This document shows, in pieces, positions 51,841 through 58,964 of a stretch of 64,000 nt of DNA; within the stretch, counting starts at the first letter, position 1, and each line of letters begins with the position of its first letter. The translations under genes and the position numbers were made by a program. Source of the stretch: Thermoproteaceae archaeon (lineage in GTDB: Archaea > Thermoproteota > Thermoprotei > Thermoproteales > Thermoproteaceae); contig WANN01000034.1 of the NCBI GenBank assembly GCA_015521775.1, positions 24,230 to 88,229 of the forward strand, in the 5' to 3' direction. The notes beneath the pieces were generated by a model. The model saw only the letters and a list, made by a program, of their open reading frames with translations, ran no database searches and was not told the origin of the DNA.

Positions 51841-52632
51841 ATGCGCGGCGACCTCCTCGTGCTCGACAACGTACAGGTCATCTACGACAAGTACATACTC
51901 GGCGTCAAGAGCGTGTCCCTGAAGGTGCCCGAGGGGTCCATCGTGACGCTTATTGGGCCCAACGGGGCCGGCAAGTCCACCACGCTCAAGGCCATAAGCG
52001 GCATTGCGGGCACCGAGAGGGGCGAGGTGACGCGGGGGAGGGTGCTGTTCGACGGGGAGGACATCACGAACATACCGCCGGAGGGCGCGCCCTATAGGGG
52101 CATAGTCCACGTGTTGGAGGGCAGACACGTCTTCGAGGAGCTCACCGTCGAGGAGAACCTCAGGGTGGCCGAACGGCTGGCCAGGCGCCTCGGGAGGAGG
52201 CCGGACTACGAGACGGTGTTCCAGTACTTCCCCCGCCTAAAGGAGCTCATGGGCAAGCGGGCCGGCTACATATCGGGCGGCGAACAGCAGATGCTCGTGA
52301 TCGGGCAGGCCCTCATGGTGAGGCCAAGGCTAATGCTGCTGGACGAGCCGTCGCTGGGCCTCTCCCCCAAGTTCGTGGACACCCTGTTCATGGTGCTCAG
52401 GGAGATCAACAGGGCCGAGGGGATAACCATGCTCATAGCGGAGCAGAACGCCGCGGCGTCCCTCGCCATAGCCCACTACGGCTACGTCATGGAGACGGGC
52501 CGCGTCGTCATGGACGGGCCCGCTGACTATCTTGCCAACAACCCGGACGTGAGGGAGTTCTACATGGGGCTCAGGAAGGAGGGGTCCTACAGGGAGGTCA
52601 AGTACTGGAAGCGCAAGAGGAGGTACCTATGA
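51841..52632 (+). CDS. livF: branched-chain-type ABC transporter ATP-binding protein LivF
   Basis: The 263-residue protein has Walker A GPNGAGKSTTLKAISG, signature SGGEQQMLVIGQALM, Walker B LMLLDEPSLGLS and H-loop IAEQNAAASLA, all in the LivF form. The C-terminus (YREVKYWKRKRRYL) is a basic extension. It starts 12 bp after livK and overlaps the ligase-like gene by four bases. Together with LivG it drives the transporter. Confidence 0.9.
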   Translation: MRGDLLVLDNVQVIYDKYILGVKSVSLKVPEGSIVTLIGPNGAGKSTTLKAISGIAGTERGEVTRGRVLFDGEDITNIPPEGAPYRGIVHVLEGRHVFEELTVEENLRVAERLARRLGRRPDYETVFQYFPRLKELMGKRAGYISGGEQQMLVIGQALMVRPRLMLLDEPSLGLSPKFVDTLFMVLREINRAEGITMLIAEQNAAASLAIAHYGYVMETGRVVMDGPADYLANNPDVREFYMGLRKEGSYREVKYWKRKRRYL

Positions 52633-53912
52633 GCCTCGAGTTCTGGGCCAGCGCCAGGCCGACCGCCGAGGCCGTGGTCGACGAGGAGGGGAGACTCACC
52701 TACGGGGAGCTGGCCGCCCTGGCCTCCAGGTACAGGAGGCCGGGCAGGTACATCTACGCGGCGCGTAACTCGGCCCGGTCCATAGGGGCCCTCCTGGGCA
52801 TGCTGACCTCCAGGTCGACCGTGGCCCTAGTGGACCCCCTCACAGTGTCCGAGGACCTGAGGGCGCAGGTAGAGGACTTCTCGCCCCACATGGTGGTGGC
52901 CGACCGGGAGTTCCTGGAGAGGAACAGGGAAGTGGTGGGGGACGCCGGCCGCCCAGTCGAGGAGCCCATCGGGGAGGGGGAACGGGGGCTCGGCGAGGTG
53001 GTCATGTACTACGCCGGCATCGCTGGGCGGACCATGCAGGTGGTGCACAGGGGGGAGGCCGTGTGGAGGTGCGCGGAGGCGTTGGCCGCCGCCATGGGGC
53101 TCGGGAGGGACGACACGGTGCTGGTCACGCCCCCAGCCACGCACGTGCTCGGCCTCGTCACGATACTGGCAGCCATACACGTGGGGGCCCGCGTGGCCAC
53201 CATGGCCCGGTTCAACCCGGCTAGGGCCGTGGCCATGGCAGAGGACGCCACGGTCATAGTGGGCGTCCCCACCATGTACGCCGAGCTGGTCAAGGCGGGC
53301 GTGGGGAGGCTCAAGGCCCGCTTCGCCGTGTCGGGCGGGGCCTACCTGCCCCCCGACGTGCAGGGCGGCTTCGAGGAGGCGACGGGCGTCAGGATAGTCC
53401 AGCTCTACGGGCTCACCGAGGCCCTCGTGGTGTCTTTCCAGCCCCCCGAGCTCGCCGACTTGAGGGGGACGGTGGGCCTACCACTGCCCTGGGTTGAGGT
53501 GAGGCTGGCCGGCGACGGGGAACTCCTCGTGAGGTCCCCATGGAACATGGCCGGCTACTCGGACCCCGAGGACACGGAGAAGGCGTTCGACGGGGAGTGG
53601 CTGCGGACCGGCGACGTCATGGCCGTGGACGATAGGGGGCTCCTCTACTTCAGGGGGGTCAAGAAACGCATGATCAAGTACAAGGGATACCCCATATTTC
53701 CCAGGGACCTCGAGGACCTGTTGAGGGGGCACCCCTCGGTGGCGGACGCCAAGGTGGTGGGGGAGCCGGACCCGGAGGTCGGCGAGGTGCCCGTGGCCTA
53801 CGTCGTGCCGCGGGGCCCCGTCAGGCCCGAGGAGCTCATGGAGTACGTGAACAGCAGGGTGGCATTCTACAAGAAGCTGAGGAAGGTCCACCTGGTGGAC
53901 AGGACGCCATAG
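52629..53912 (+). CDS. acyl-CoA ligase-like protein lacking A3 loop and A10 lysine
   Basis: The 427-residue protein is clearly of the AMP-forming ligase fold: FWASARPTAEAVVDEEGRLTYG, VQLYGLTEALVVSFQP (A5), LRTGDVMAVDDRGLLYFRG (A7), KKRMIKYKGYPIFPRDLE (A8). However, the phosphate-binding loop (S/T)GTTGxPK is replaced by YYAGIAGRTMQVVH, and the chain stops at VHLVDRTP, exactly before the usual GK lysine. It is also short (typical length 500-550). It may be a non-catalytic partner, or use another chemistry. It overlaps livF by four bases, so it is kept in the operon. Confidence 0.8.
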   Translation: MSLEFWASARPTAEAVVDEEGRLTYGELAALASRYRRPGRYIYAARNSARSIGALLGMLTSRSTVALVDPLTVSEDLRAQVEDFSPHMVVADREFLERNREVVGDAGRPVEEPIGEGERGLGEVVMYYAGIAGRTMQVVHRGEAVWRCAEALAAAMGLGRDDTVLVTPPATHVLGLVTILAAIHVGARVATMARFNPARAVAMAEDATVIVGVPTMYAELVKAGVGRLKARFAVSGGAYLPPDVQGGFEEATGVRIVQLYGLTEALVVSFQPPELADLRGTVGLPLPWVEVRLAGDGELLVRSPWNMAGYSDPEDTEKAFDGEWLRTGDVMAVDDRGLLYFRGVKKRMIKYKGYPIFPRDLEDLLRGHPSVADAKVVGEPDPEVGEVPVAYVVPRGPVRPEELMEYVNSRVAFYKKLRKVHLVDRTP

Positions 53913-53945
53913 GGAAACTTATAACCCGCCCCCTTTTTCCCCTCC

Positions 53946-54344
53946 ATGCCCTTCGAGGCGCAGTACTACGTGTACTGGTCCGAGACGGACGCGGCGGGCA
54001 TAGTGCACTTCGCCGAGTTCTTTAGGCTGGTCGAGAGGGCAGAGGAGGACCTGTACAGGAGGGCCGGGGTGCTCCACGTGCACGGCTCCCTGCCCCGCAT
54101 AGAGGCACACATAAGGTACAGGGCGCCCCTGAGGAGGGGGGACGTGGCTAGGGTGGTCCTCACGCTGGACGAGGCGAGGAGGAGGGCCGTAAGGTACAGG
54201 TTCGAGATATACAACGACTCGACGGGCCGCCTAGCGGCCGAGGGGTACATAGCAGCCGCCTGCGTGGAGTTCTCGGGGGGCGAGCCCAGGGCCGTCGAGT
54301 GCCCAGAGGAGCTGTACAGGGCGTGGCGCGGGACAGACATATAA
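53946..54344 (+). CDS. acyl-CoA thioesterase, 4HBT/YbgC family
   Basis: The 132-residue hotdog-fold protein has YVYWSETDAAGIVHFAEFF, matching the YbgC/4-hydroxybenzoyl-CoA thioesterase active site (Asp in ETDAAG, then V-H-F), followed by LVERAEEDLYRRAG. These enzymes hydrolyse acyl-CoA to free acid and CoA. It follows the ligase-like gene by 33 bp with a possible TATA-like TTATAAC (53919-53925), so it may have its own transcript. With ligases and a thiolase nearby it probably controls CoA thioester pools. Confidence 0.85.
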   Translation: MPFEAQYYVYWSETDAAGIVHFAEFFRLVERAEEDLYRRAGVLHVHGSLPRIEAHIRYRAPLRRGDVARVVLTLDEARRRAVRYRFEIYNDSTGRLAAEGYIAAACVEFSGGEPRAVECPEELYRAWRGTDI

Positions 54345-54364
54345 ACCGCCGCGCCCACAGAGAC

Positions 54365-54879
54365 GTGGAGGAGTTGCCGAGGAGCTGAGGAGGGGCTGGA
54401 ACTTTTCAGGGAGATGCGTAGGCCGAGGAAGAGGATAGGCTACATGAGGGTGAAGGGGGTGATAGGGGGCTGCATGGCCGTGAGGATAGGGGTTAGGATA
54501 GTGGGGCGCTCCGCCGCCGACACGGCGGCCCTCCTCAACTCCGGCTTCGAGTCGACTCGCCGGACGTGGCGCTCCTCCCGGCGCTGGCCAGGAGGGTCGT
54601 CCAGTGGCCGCCGCACGCGGCCAGGCACGTTGCGGCCGACACGGGGGGCGGGGAGGCCGAGTTCCTGTACCTTGAATCGGCGGCCTGGCTGGAGGTGGGC
54701 GGCAGGAGGGTCCTCGTGAACCTGCTGGTAAACCCCTACATAGATGAGGCCATCATAAGCGACTACGTCATGGGGGAGCTGGGCATAGTGGTACTGGACG
54801 CCAAGAGGGGGTACTGGAGGTTCGCGGACGATCCCCCGACACCGTCAGGGCGTCGGAGGCCCCACAGCGCTGGCGCTAG
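54365..54879 (+). pseudogene. frameshifted retropepsin-like (clan AA) gene
   Basis: Three frames together give one protein. Part one, from ATG 54474: MAVRIGVRIVGRSAADTA with the Asp-Ser-Gly-like LLNSGFES. After a one-base deletion near 54553 the frame continues DSPDVALLPALARRVV, VLVNLLVNPYIDEAIISDY and LGIVVLDAKRGYWRFADDP. A second one-base deletion in a C-run (54832-54836) restores PDTVRASEAPQRWR and a stop at 54877-54879. Upstream, 54365-54473 has a similar broken frame (VAEELRRG, LELFREMRRPRKR) resembling a small antitoxin-type partner. Missing bases in homopolymers could be assembly error, but the Asp of the active site is also Asn. Confidence 0.65.
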
Positions 54880-55271
54880 CCCTTCCTGGACCGCAGAATG
54901 TTCACCCAGACGTTGTCCCTCACGTAGCGGGGCACCCCGACCTCCTCCTGCCCCTGAACGGTCGCCGGGGGCCCAGACCTCAACGCGTTCTCCAGTTCCC
55001 TGACCCTCTCCTCGAGCCTCCTCACCCTCTCCTCGAGGGCCCCCACGTCGGCCCCGGCCTGCAGGGGGAAGGAGAAGGAGAACTCGAAGGAGTAGGTCAC
55101 CAGCCGCGCGTCCCCCATGTCCCCGGAACCGTCCAGGTACTTGCGGTACTTGGATATGGCCTTGTAGACCGTGTTTATAGATATGCCGAGCGCCCGGGCT
55201 ATCTCCCGGGGCTTCATGCCCCTGGAATAGAGCTCGCCGACGGCCAGCTCGGTCCGCGTGAGCCGGGCCAT
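54876..55271 (-). CDS. helix-turn-helix regulator with coiled coil
   Basis: The 131-residue protein starts with LuxR/sigma-factor-like helix-turn-helix (TRTELAVGELYSRGMKPREI, ARALGISINTVYKAISKYRK), a beta stretch (YSFEFSFSFPL), a leucine-heptad coiled coil (ALEERVRRLEERVRELENAL), and a basic tail. It would bind DNA as a dimer or tetramer. ATG 55271 follows a TTTTTTAG element on the minus strand. Its stop overlaps the stop of the broken gene at 54879. It may regulate the toxin-antitoxin island beside it (inference). Confidence 0.75.
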   Translation of the reverse strand: MARLTRTELAVGELYSRGMKPREIARALGISINTVYKAISKYRKYLDGSGDMGDARLVTYSFEFSFSFPLQAGADVGALEERVRRLEERVRELENALRSGPPATVQGQEEVGVPRYVRDNVWVNILRSRKG

Positions 55272-55494
55272 ACAATAACATTGCCAGGACTAAAAAAGGT
55301 ACCCCATAGCCTCCCCGAGTTTCGGGGTTAGGTGGAAGGCCCGGGGAATGGGGGGCGGACAACTGTCCTCCGCCGGCCCAGAACGGCCCACGACGGATAT
55401 ATGTCGCCGTGACTGCGAAGCGCCTTGACGTCCTTCCGGCGCTTCCATGCCTGTCCCCAAGGGAAGCGTTTTTCTATACGCCCCATATAATGGT
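55272..55494. other. 223-bp intergenic region with two hairpins
   Basis: No gene is visible. CCCCGA GTT TCGGGG (55313-55327) is a perfect 6-bp hairpin upstream of the HTH gene. GAAGCGCC (55417-55424) and GGCGCTTC (55438-55445) form an 8-bp inverted repeat about 50 bp before the HEPN start. TTTTTC (55469-55474) provides the TATA position for GTG 55495. The hairpins could be operators. Confidence 0.55.
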
Positions 55495-55887
55495 GTGAGT
55501 TGGGAGAGGTGGGTCGACTGGCTGGAGGAGGCAGAGGACGATCTGGCCGCGGCCAGGGACCTCTATGGGGCTGGTAGGTATGCCAAGGCCTGTTTCCTTG
55601 CCCAGCAGGCCGCCGAGAAGGCGTTGAAGGCGCTGCTCATGAAGAGGGTTGGGATATATGAGAGGACCCACAGCGTGGCGTCTCTCCTGGAGAGGGCCGG
55701 AACATCTGTGGGGGTCCCCCACGAGGTCCTGGCGGCGGGCGAGCTACTCGACAGGTATTACGTCCCCTCCAGATATCCCAATGCCTGGCCATCGGGCTCC
55801 CCCAGCAGGCGCCTCAAGGAGGCCGACGCCAGGGAAGCCATAAGGGCCGCCGAGCTCGTTCTCAGCTATGTCAAGGGGAATTTATAG
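55495..55887 (+). CDS. HEPN domain protein, first HEPN-MNT pair
   Basis: From GTG 55495 the protein is 130 residues. The helical HEPN core is seen in WLEEAEDDLAAARDLYGAGR, YAKACFLAQQAAEKALKALL and YERTHSVASLLERA, which carries the Arg/His of the HEPN active-site region. HEPN proteins paired with minimal nucleotidyltransferases form type VII-like toxin-antitoxin systems: HEPN is an RNase, and MNT modifies it with AMP. The gene overlaps the MNT gene by 20 bases. The longer frame to 55447 crosses the TATA position and is rejected. Confidence 0.82.
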   Translation: MSWERWVDWLEEAEDDLAAARDLYGAGRYAKACFLAQQAAEKALKALLMKRVGIYERTHSVASLLERAGTSVGVPHEVLAAGELLDRYYVPSRYPNAWPSGSPSRRLKEADAREAIRAAELVLSYVKGNL

Positions 55888-56221
55888 ACTCGGTGAACTG
55901 AACAAGAGCCTGGACGTGGGGGAGCTGGCCGAGTTCCTGGAGAGGGTCAAGGACGATGCGCTTACCGTTGTGGTCTTCGGATCGGCGGCCAGAGGAAGAT
56001 ACGTGAGGGGCCTCAGCGACGTGGACGTGCTCGTGGTGACGCGGGGCGAGCCCAGGCAGAGGGCCTTGACGCGGGGGCTGGCCCTCGGCGACGTCAACGT
56101 GATATACATGTCGAGGGAGGAGTTCTGCGACGCATTGAGGCGAGGCAACCAGGTGGCCCTCGAGGCGCTTACCCACGGCGTCACGGTACACGGCGCCGAG
56201 CCCCGCGAGCTGTGCGGCTGA
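55868..56221 (+). CDS. minimal nucleotidyltransferase (MNT), first pair
   Basis: The 117-residue protein has the nucleotidyltransferase signature VVVFGSAARGRYVRGLSDVD (Gly-Ser, then Asp-X-Asp) and a third acidic strand (DVNVIYMSREEF). Minimal nucleotidyltransferases transfer AMP to their HEPN partner, neutralising it. It overlaps the HEPN gene by 20 bases, typical for this module. Length is normal for MntA-like proteins. Confidence 0.82.
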   Translation: MSRGIYRLGELNKSLDVGELAEFLERVKDDALTVVVFGSAARGRYVRGLSDVDVLVVTRGEPRQRALTRGLALGDVNVIYMSREEFCDALRRGNQVALEALTHGVTVHGAEPRELCG

Positions 56222-56298
56222 GCATGATGCGCGCCCAACGTGGCGCCAGGACCCGGCCCCCTATTTCTCCGGAATGGAGGGATCTGCGACGATCAGCC

Positions 56299-56355
56299 TA
56301 TGTACCCTGATATGTACCCTGAACGGTTATAAATATCCTCACGATGCAACATCGT
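56299..56355 (+). promoter_or_regulatory. promoter with 12-bp tandem repeat and inverted repeat
   Basis: TATGTACCCTGA occurs twice in tandem (56299-56310, 56311-56322) directly before TTATAAATA (56327-56335). At the start codon, ACGATG CAA CATCGT (56341-56355) is a perfect 6-bp inverted repeat overlapping GTG 56354. Repeats on both sides of the TATA box are what an autoregulating toxin-antitoxin complex would bind. Confidence 0.6.
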
Positions 56356-56734
56356 GGAGGTTCTGAGGGAGAGGGCCGTCCAGTTTCTCGAGCAGGCCGT
56401 ATCAGCCCTGGAAAAAGCCTTCTATGAACTCGTCCTCTTTAACGTCGAACAATTTGCGCAACTCTACGTGAAGTATCTGATCTATAGAAGGACTGGGGAC
56501 TTTCCCAAGACGCATTTCCTGCGGGACCTAGTTGACAAACTACTGCTGGTCTACGGCGATGCGTGTAGGTTGAGGGATTTCGCCGATAGGTGGAGATACG
56601 TGATGGCCATACTGGAACATGCTTATATTGCTTCTAGGTATCTCCCCTATAGGGCAAGGAGGGAGGATGCCGGAGACGCCATGGAGTTCGCCAAAGCGGC
56701 ACACGAGGTTTTCAAATGTCTGGAAAGGACCTAA
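56354..56734 (+). CDS. HEPN domain protein, second HEPN-MNT pair
   Basis: The 126-residue protein is all helical: EQAVSALEKAFYELVLFNVE, QFAQLYVKYLIYRRTGDFPK, then THFLRDLVDKLL, and a C-terminal helix pair ending DAMEFAKAAHEVFKCLE, the usual HEPN end. It belongs to a different HEPN subgroup from the gene at 55495. GTG 56354 is about 20 nt after TTATAAATA. It overlaps the MNT gene by 19 bases, so the pair is translated together. A ribonuclease toxin role is inferred from the family. Confidence 0.8.
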   Translation: MEVLRERAVQFLEQAVSALEKAFYELVLFNVEQFAQLYVKYLIYRRTGDFPKTHFLRDLVDKLLLVYGDACRLRDFADRWRYVMAILEHAYIASRYLPYRARREDAGDAMEFAKAAHEVFKCLERT

Positions 56735-57063
56735 TTGCCGTGGAGTGGGAGGCGCGGAGGAGGGTGTTCACGGAGCTGGGCAGGTACCTGAGACTGGTCA
56801 AGGAAGCCGTACTGGAACTCGATCCGGATGCCAGGGTGTACCTTTTCGGCAGCGTTGCCAAGGGCACGGCTAGGCCAGACAGCGATGTGGACATACTCGT
56901 GGTGTCCGACCTGTATGGAGGCGACCTCCGCCGCGTCGCCGGGCTCCTCCTCCACATAGAGAGGAAGCTGGGCTTCCCGGGCATATTCGAGGTCCACGTG
57001 GCCACGCGGGCCCAGTACGACGAGTGGTACAGCCGACTGATAGACGTAAAGGTGGAGCTGTAG
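56716..57063 (+). CDS. minimal nucleotidyltransferase (MNT), second pair
   Basis: The 115-residue protein has the signature VYLFGSVAKGTARPDSDVDI with both Asp residues of the metal site, and a later acidic strand (GIFEVHVATRAQYDEW). It is the antitoxin-like partner of the HEPN gene it overlaps by 19 bases. It resembles the MNT at 55868 only in the core motif, indicating two separately acquired modules rather than a recent duplication. Confidence 0.82.
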   Translation: MSGKDLIAVEWEARRRVFTELGRYLRLVKEAVLELDPDARVYLFGSVAKGTARPDSDVDILVVSDLYGGDLRRVAGLLLHIERKLGFPGIFEVHVATRAQYDEWYSRLIDVKVEL

Positions 57064-57093
57064 GCTTTCCGGGGCTGGCCGTGGGTGGCCCGT

Positions 57094-57282
57094 CTACTCC
57101 TCACGGCGAAGTAGCACGCCCTTGTTGACGGCCTCGTACTCGCCTAGGAACCCATGGCATAGAACGGGCATGGCCAAGTAGGCCGACGGCGGTGGGCCCG
57201 AGCAGATGCTTGACTGCCATGGGCACTCGGGACGGCCCACCACAATGTCCGTTCGACGTGTCGGAGCCGCATACAGCGTTGC
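57094..57282 (-). pseudogene. gene remnant, C-terminal fragment
   Basis: A minus-strand frame with no start codon near its beginning encodes 62 residues (APTRRTDIVVGRPECPWQSS, YLAMPVLCHGFLGEYEAVNK) and ends at a stop at 57094-57096. In-frame stops occur just upstream. The composition and flow look like the end of a real protein whose 5' part is lost. The family was not recognised. Confidence 0.4.
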
Positions 57283-57561
57283 TTAGAACGGTCAAAAGTA
57301 CGAACCCTGGTAGGTCCGGCAAACATGTGCGGGCGCCTCGCCCCGCGTCACCCAGCATACATAAGGCGCATCGAATGTGTAGGGTGCCAGTCACCAAGCG
57401 GCATGTGGGCCGAAAAGCCGGTTTAGGAGTAGCACTGGGGGGCACGGCCCCTTGTGCTTCCCGTCCATCAGTCCGCCGGGCTCCTTTTGAAGAGGTCCCT
57501 ATTGAGGTACGTGGGGACTAGGCCACTCGCTCAAGTCTGCTAGAACTGGGAGGGACACGCC
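57283..57561. other. non-coding stretch between remnants
   Basis: Frames here are short, and codon use is unlike neighbouring genes. I see no tRNA, repeat or promoter that I can support; it appears to be decayed sequence. Confidence 0.4.
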
Positions 57562-57827
57562 GAGTCGGTGAAGGCGTTGGAGGCCGTCATACGTGGGGCC
57601 TGGAGACCCTCGCCGAGACCCGGTACATGTACCACGCATTGAGCGACAGGGACGTAGCCGTGTTGGCATCTGAAGGAGATTGCCGAGTGGAGGGCTTCGG
57701 CCAGGTCTTCTACGTGTCCATAGGCCGCCTAGAGGAAATACTGGGCTCCACCATGGTCGTCCTTAACGTAGCCCACGATTGCGCTGTGATCGGTGGCAGG
57801 ATTTCAGGACGGCCGCGAGATACGTAG
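57562..57827 (+). pseudogene. gene remnant with frameshift
   Basis: One frame reads ESVKALEAVIRG (57562-57597), and the next continues LETLAETRYMYHALSDRDVA (from 57600), VLASEGDCRVEGFGQVFYVS, and VVLNVAHDCAVIGGRI to a stop at 57825-57827. The two segments join naturally if about one base is lost near 57598. It has no clear start. It seems to be a decayed accessory gene of unknown family. Confidence 0.4.
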
Positions 57828-57905
57828 GGTCCAGGGGACTGGAAAGTGACGGCTAGCGACTTGGCGCGACCGCGCTGACAGGCCGAGGCCGCCGAAGCAC
57901 GCCCC

Positions 57906-58292
57906 TCAAGCCTCTCCCCGCAGCGCGTCCTCGACCTCGCCTATCAGCCTCTCGACCCTCCCCACAGCGTACCTAACCTCGTCGGGCTGGTAGACCCCCT
58001 CGTAGAGGGCCTCCTCGTGGAGGGTCTTCATAAGGTCGCTGTACAGTGCCCTGAGGTCCTCCCTGCCCATCTCCCTCAGCGCCCTCCTCCTCTCGCCGTG
58101 GCTCCTGGGCACGACACCCACCCTGGCCAGGACGAGGGCGTTGACCGCCAGGACGAGGGCCAGGAAGGCCTTGTCGGCCGCGTTCCTGTAGAGGAACACG
58201 TCGCCCAGCTTGAGGGCCCTGTCCAGCTCCTCGACCGCATATGATAGGACCTCCCGCGCAGCCTCCAGCAACGCGCCTGCCCCACGCTCCAC
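57906..58292 (-). CDS. PaREP1/HEPN-like helical protein
   Basis: From GTG 58292 the product is 128 residues: REVLSYAVEELDRALKLGDV, FLYRNAADKAFLALVLAVNA, then GVVPRSHGERRRALREMGRE and a final helix (YAVGRVERLIGEVEDALRG). The pattern RNAADKAFLAL resembles the RNAAGKAFQA motif of PaREP1 and the HEPN fold in general. PaREP1-like genes are multi-copy and uncharacterised in Pyrobaculum relatives. ATATATC on the minus strand (about 58312-58318) is about 25 nt upstream of GTG 58292; GTG 58301 and 58304 are alternatives. Confidence 0.65.
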   Translation of the reverse strand: MERGAGALLEAAREVLSYAVEELDRALKLGDVFLYRNAADKAFLALVLAVNALVLARVGVVPRSHGERRRALREMGREDLRALYSDLMKTLHEEALYEGVYQPDEVRYAVGRVERLIGEVEDALRGEA

Positions 58293-58377
58293 GACAAGCA
58301 CCACGAGCAAAGATATATGGCTTTTGACCGAGCCATTGAGGGCCCCACGCCGAACCAAAAATATAACGGGGGATGTT

Positions 58378-58578
58378 ATGGGCCTAACTTTTGCCGACGT
58401 TGATATCAATGGGAGGAGGTACAGGGCCCTCATAGACATGGGCTTCAACGGGGAAGTGGTTGTGAGCAGGAAAGTCGCAGAGGAACTGGGGCTCAAGCCA
58501 GCCGGAGAAAGTGGGGCTACTGGTCTAATCGGGGATCGCATATACGCCACAAACGCGGGCGGCCCCTCCGTGACCTAG
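58378..58578 (+). CDS. short retropepsin-like (clan AA) protein, probably truncated
   Basis: The 66-residue product (MGLTFADVDINGRRYRALID, MGFNGEVVVSRKVAEELGLK) matches the first half of archaeal retropepsin-like proteins, which have ALVDTGFNGEV. The catalytic D-T/S-G is D-M-G here, and the chain stops at about half the usual length of 110-130 residues. It is therefore probably a remnant of an inactive gene. It belongs to the same broad family as the frameshifted gene at 54365. Its stop overlaps the stop of the opposing nuclease-like gene. Confidence 0.55.
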   Translation: MGLTFADVDINGRRYRALIDMGFNGEVVVSRKVAEELGLKPAGESGATGLIGDRIYATNAGGPSVT

Positions 58579-58964
58579 GCCCTGCCACAGATGTCATCGC
58601 CGCACCTGGCCAGCAACGGTGTCGTTCCCAGGGTTCTCCGGGCCTCCCTCTGCACGTAGCTCCTCGCCGCACTGTCGACGCGTTTCCCATAATATATGAC
58701 CGCGTGGAAAACGTTGATCCCCCTTTCCCTTAGGAAGCCCATACAGGCCTTCAACTGGGCCACGGCGTCCTCGGCGTCGTCCCTGCCCAGCCTACCCGAC
58801 TTGAGCTCCACAGCCATAAAACCGTCGGCGTGCACCGCCACAATAAAGTCGCAGCCGCCGTCAGATACGCATCCATCGAACCTGCAGACAAGGCGGCAAC
58901 ACGTGCACCTTAACCCACAGCACCTTTCATGGGCGTTATTTCGGCATTTTTCGGGGCACTCCAC
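58575..58964 (-). CDS. Cys-rich PD-(D/E)XK nuclease-like protein, ATPase partner
   Basis: The 129-residue protein has ten cysteines in its first 38 residues (positions 3, 7, 15, 16, 20, 22, 23, 27, 32, 38), suggesting one or two metal or Fe-S sites, followed by a PD-(D/E)XK-like core: GGCDFIVAV (Asp39) and FMAVELKSGR (Glu53, Lys55). Helix DAVAQLKACMGFL and strand NVFHAVIYYGK complete a small nuclease fold. It overlaps the ATPase gene by 29 bases, so the two are translated together. Cys-rich nucleases beside ATPases occur in defence systems (compare Cas4-type Fe-S nucleases), but this pair does not match one I can name. Confidence 0.65.
   Translation of the reverse strand: MECPEKCRNNAHERCCGLRCTCCRLVCRFDGCVSDGGCDFIVAVHADGFMAVELKSGRLGRDDAEDAVAQLKACMGFLRERGINVFHAVIYYGKRVDSAARSYVQREARRTLGTTPLLARCGDDICGRA

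Noticed and set aside
57101..57445. Minus-strand 114-residue frame over the remnants
   Set aside because: Composition is irregular, and a different frame (57094-57282) reads far more like a protein.
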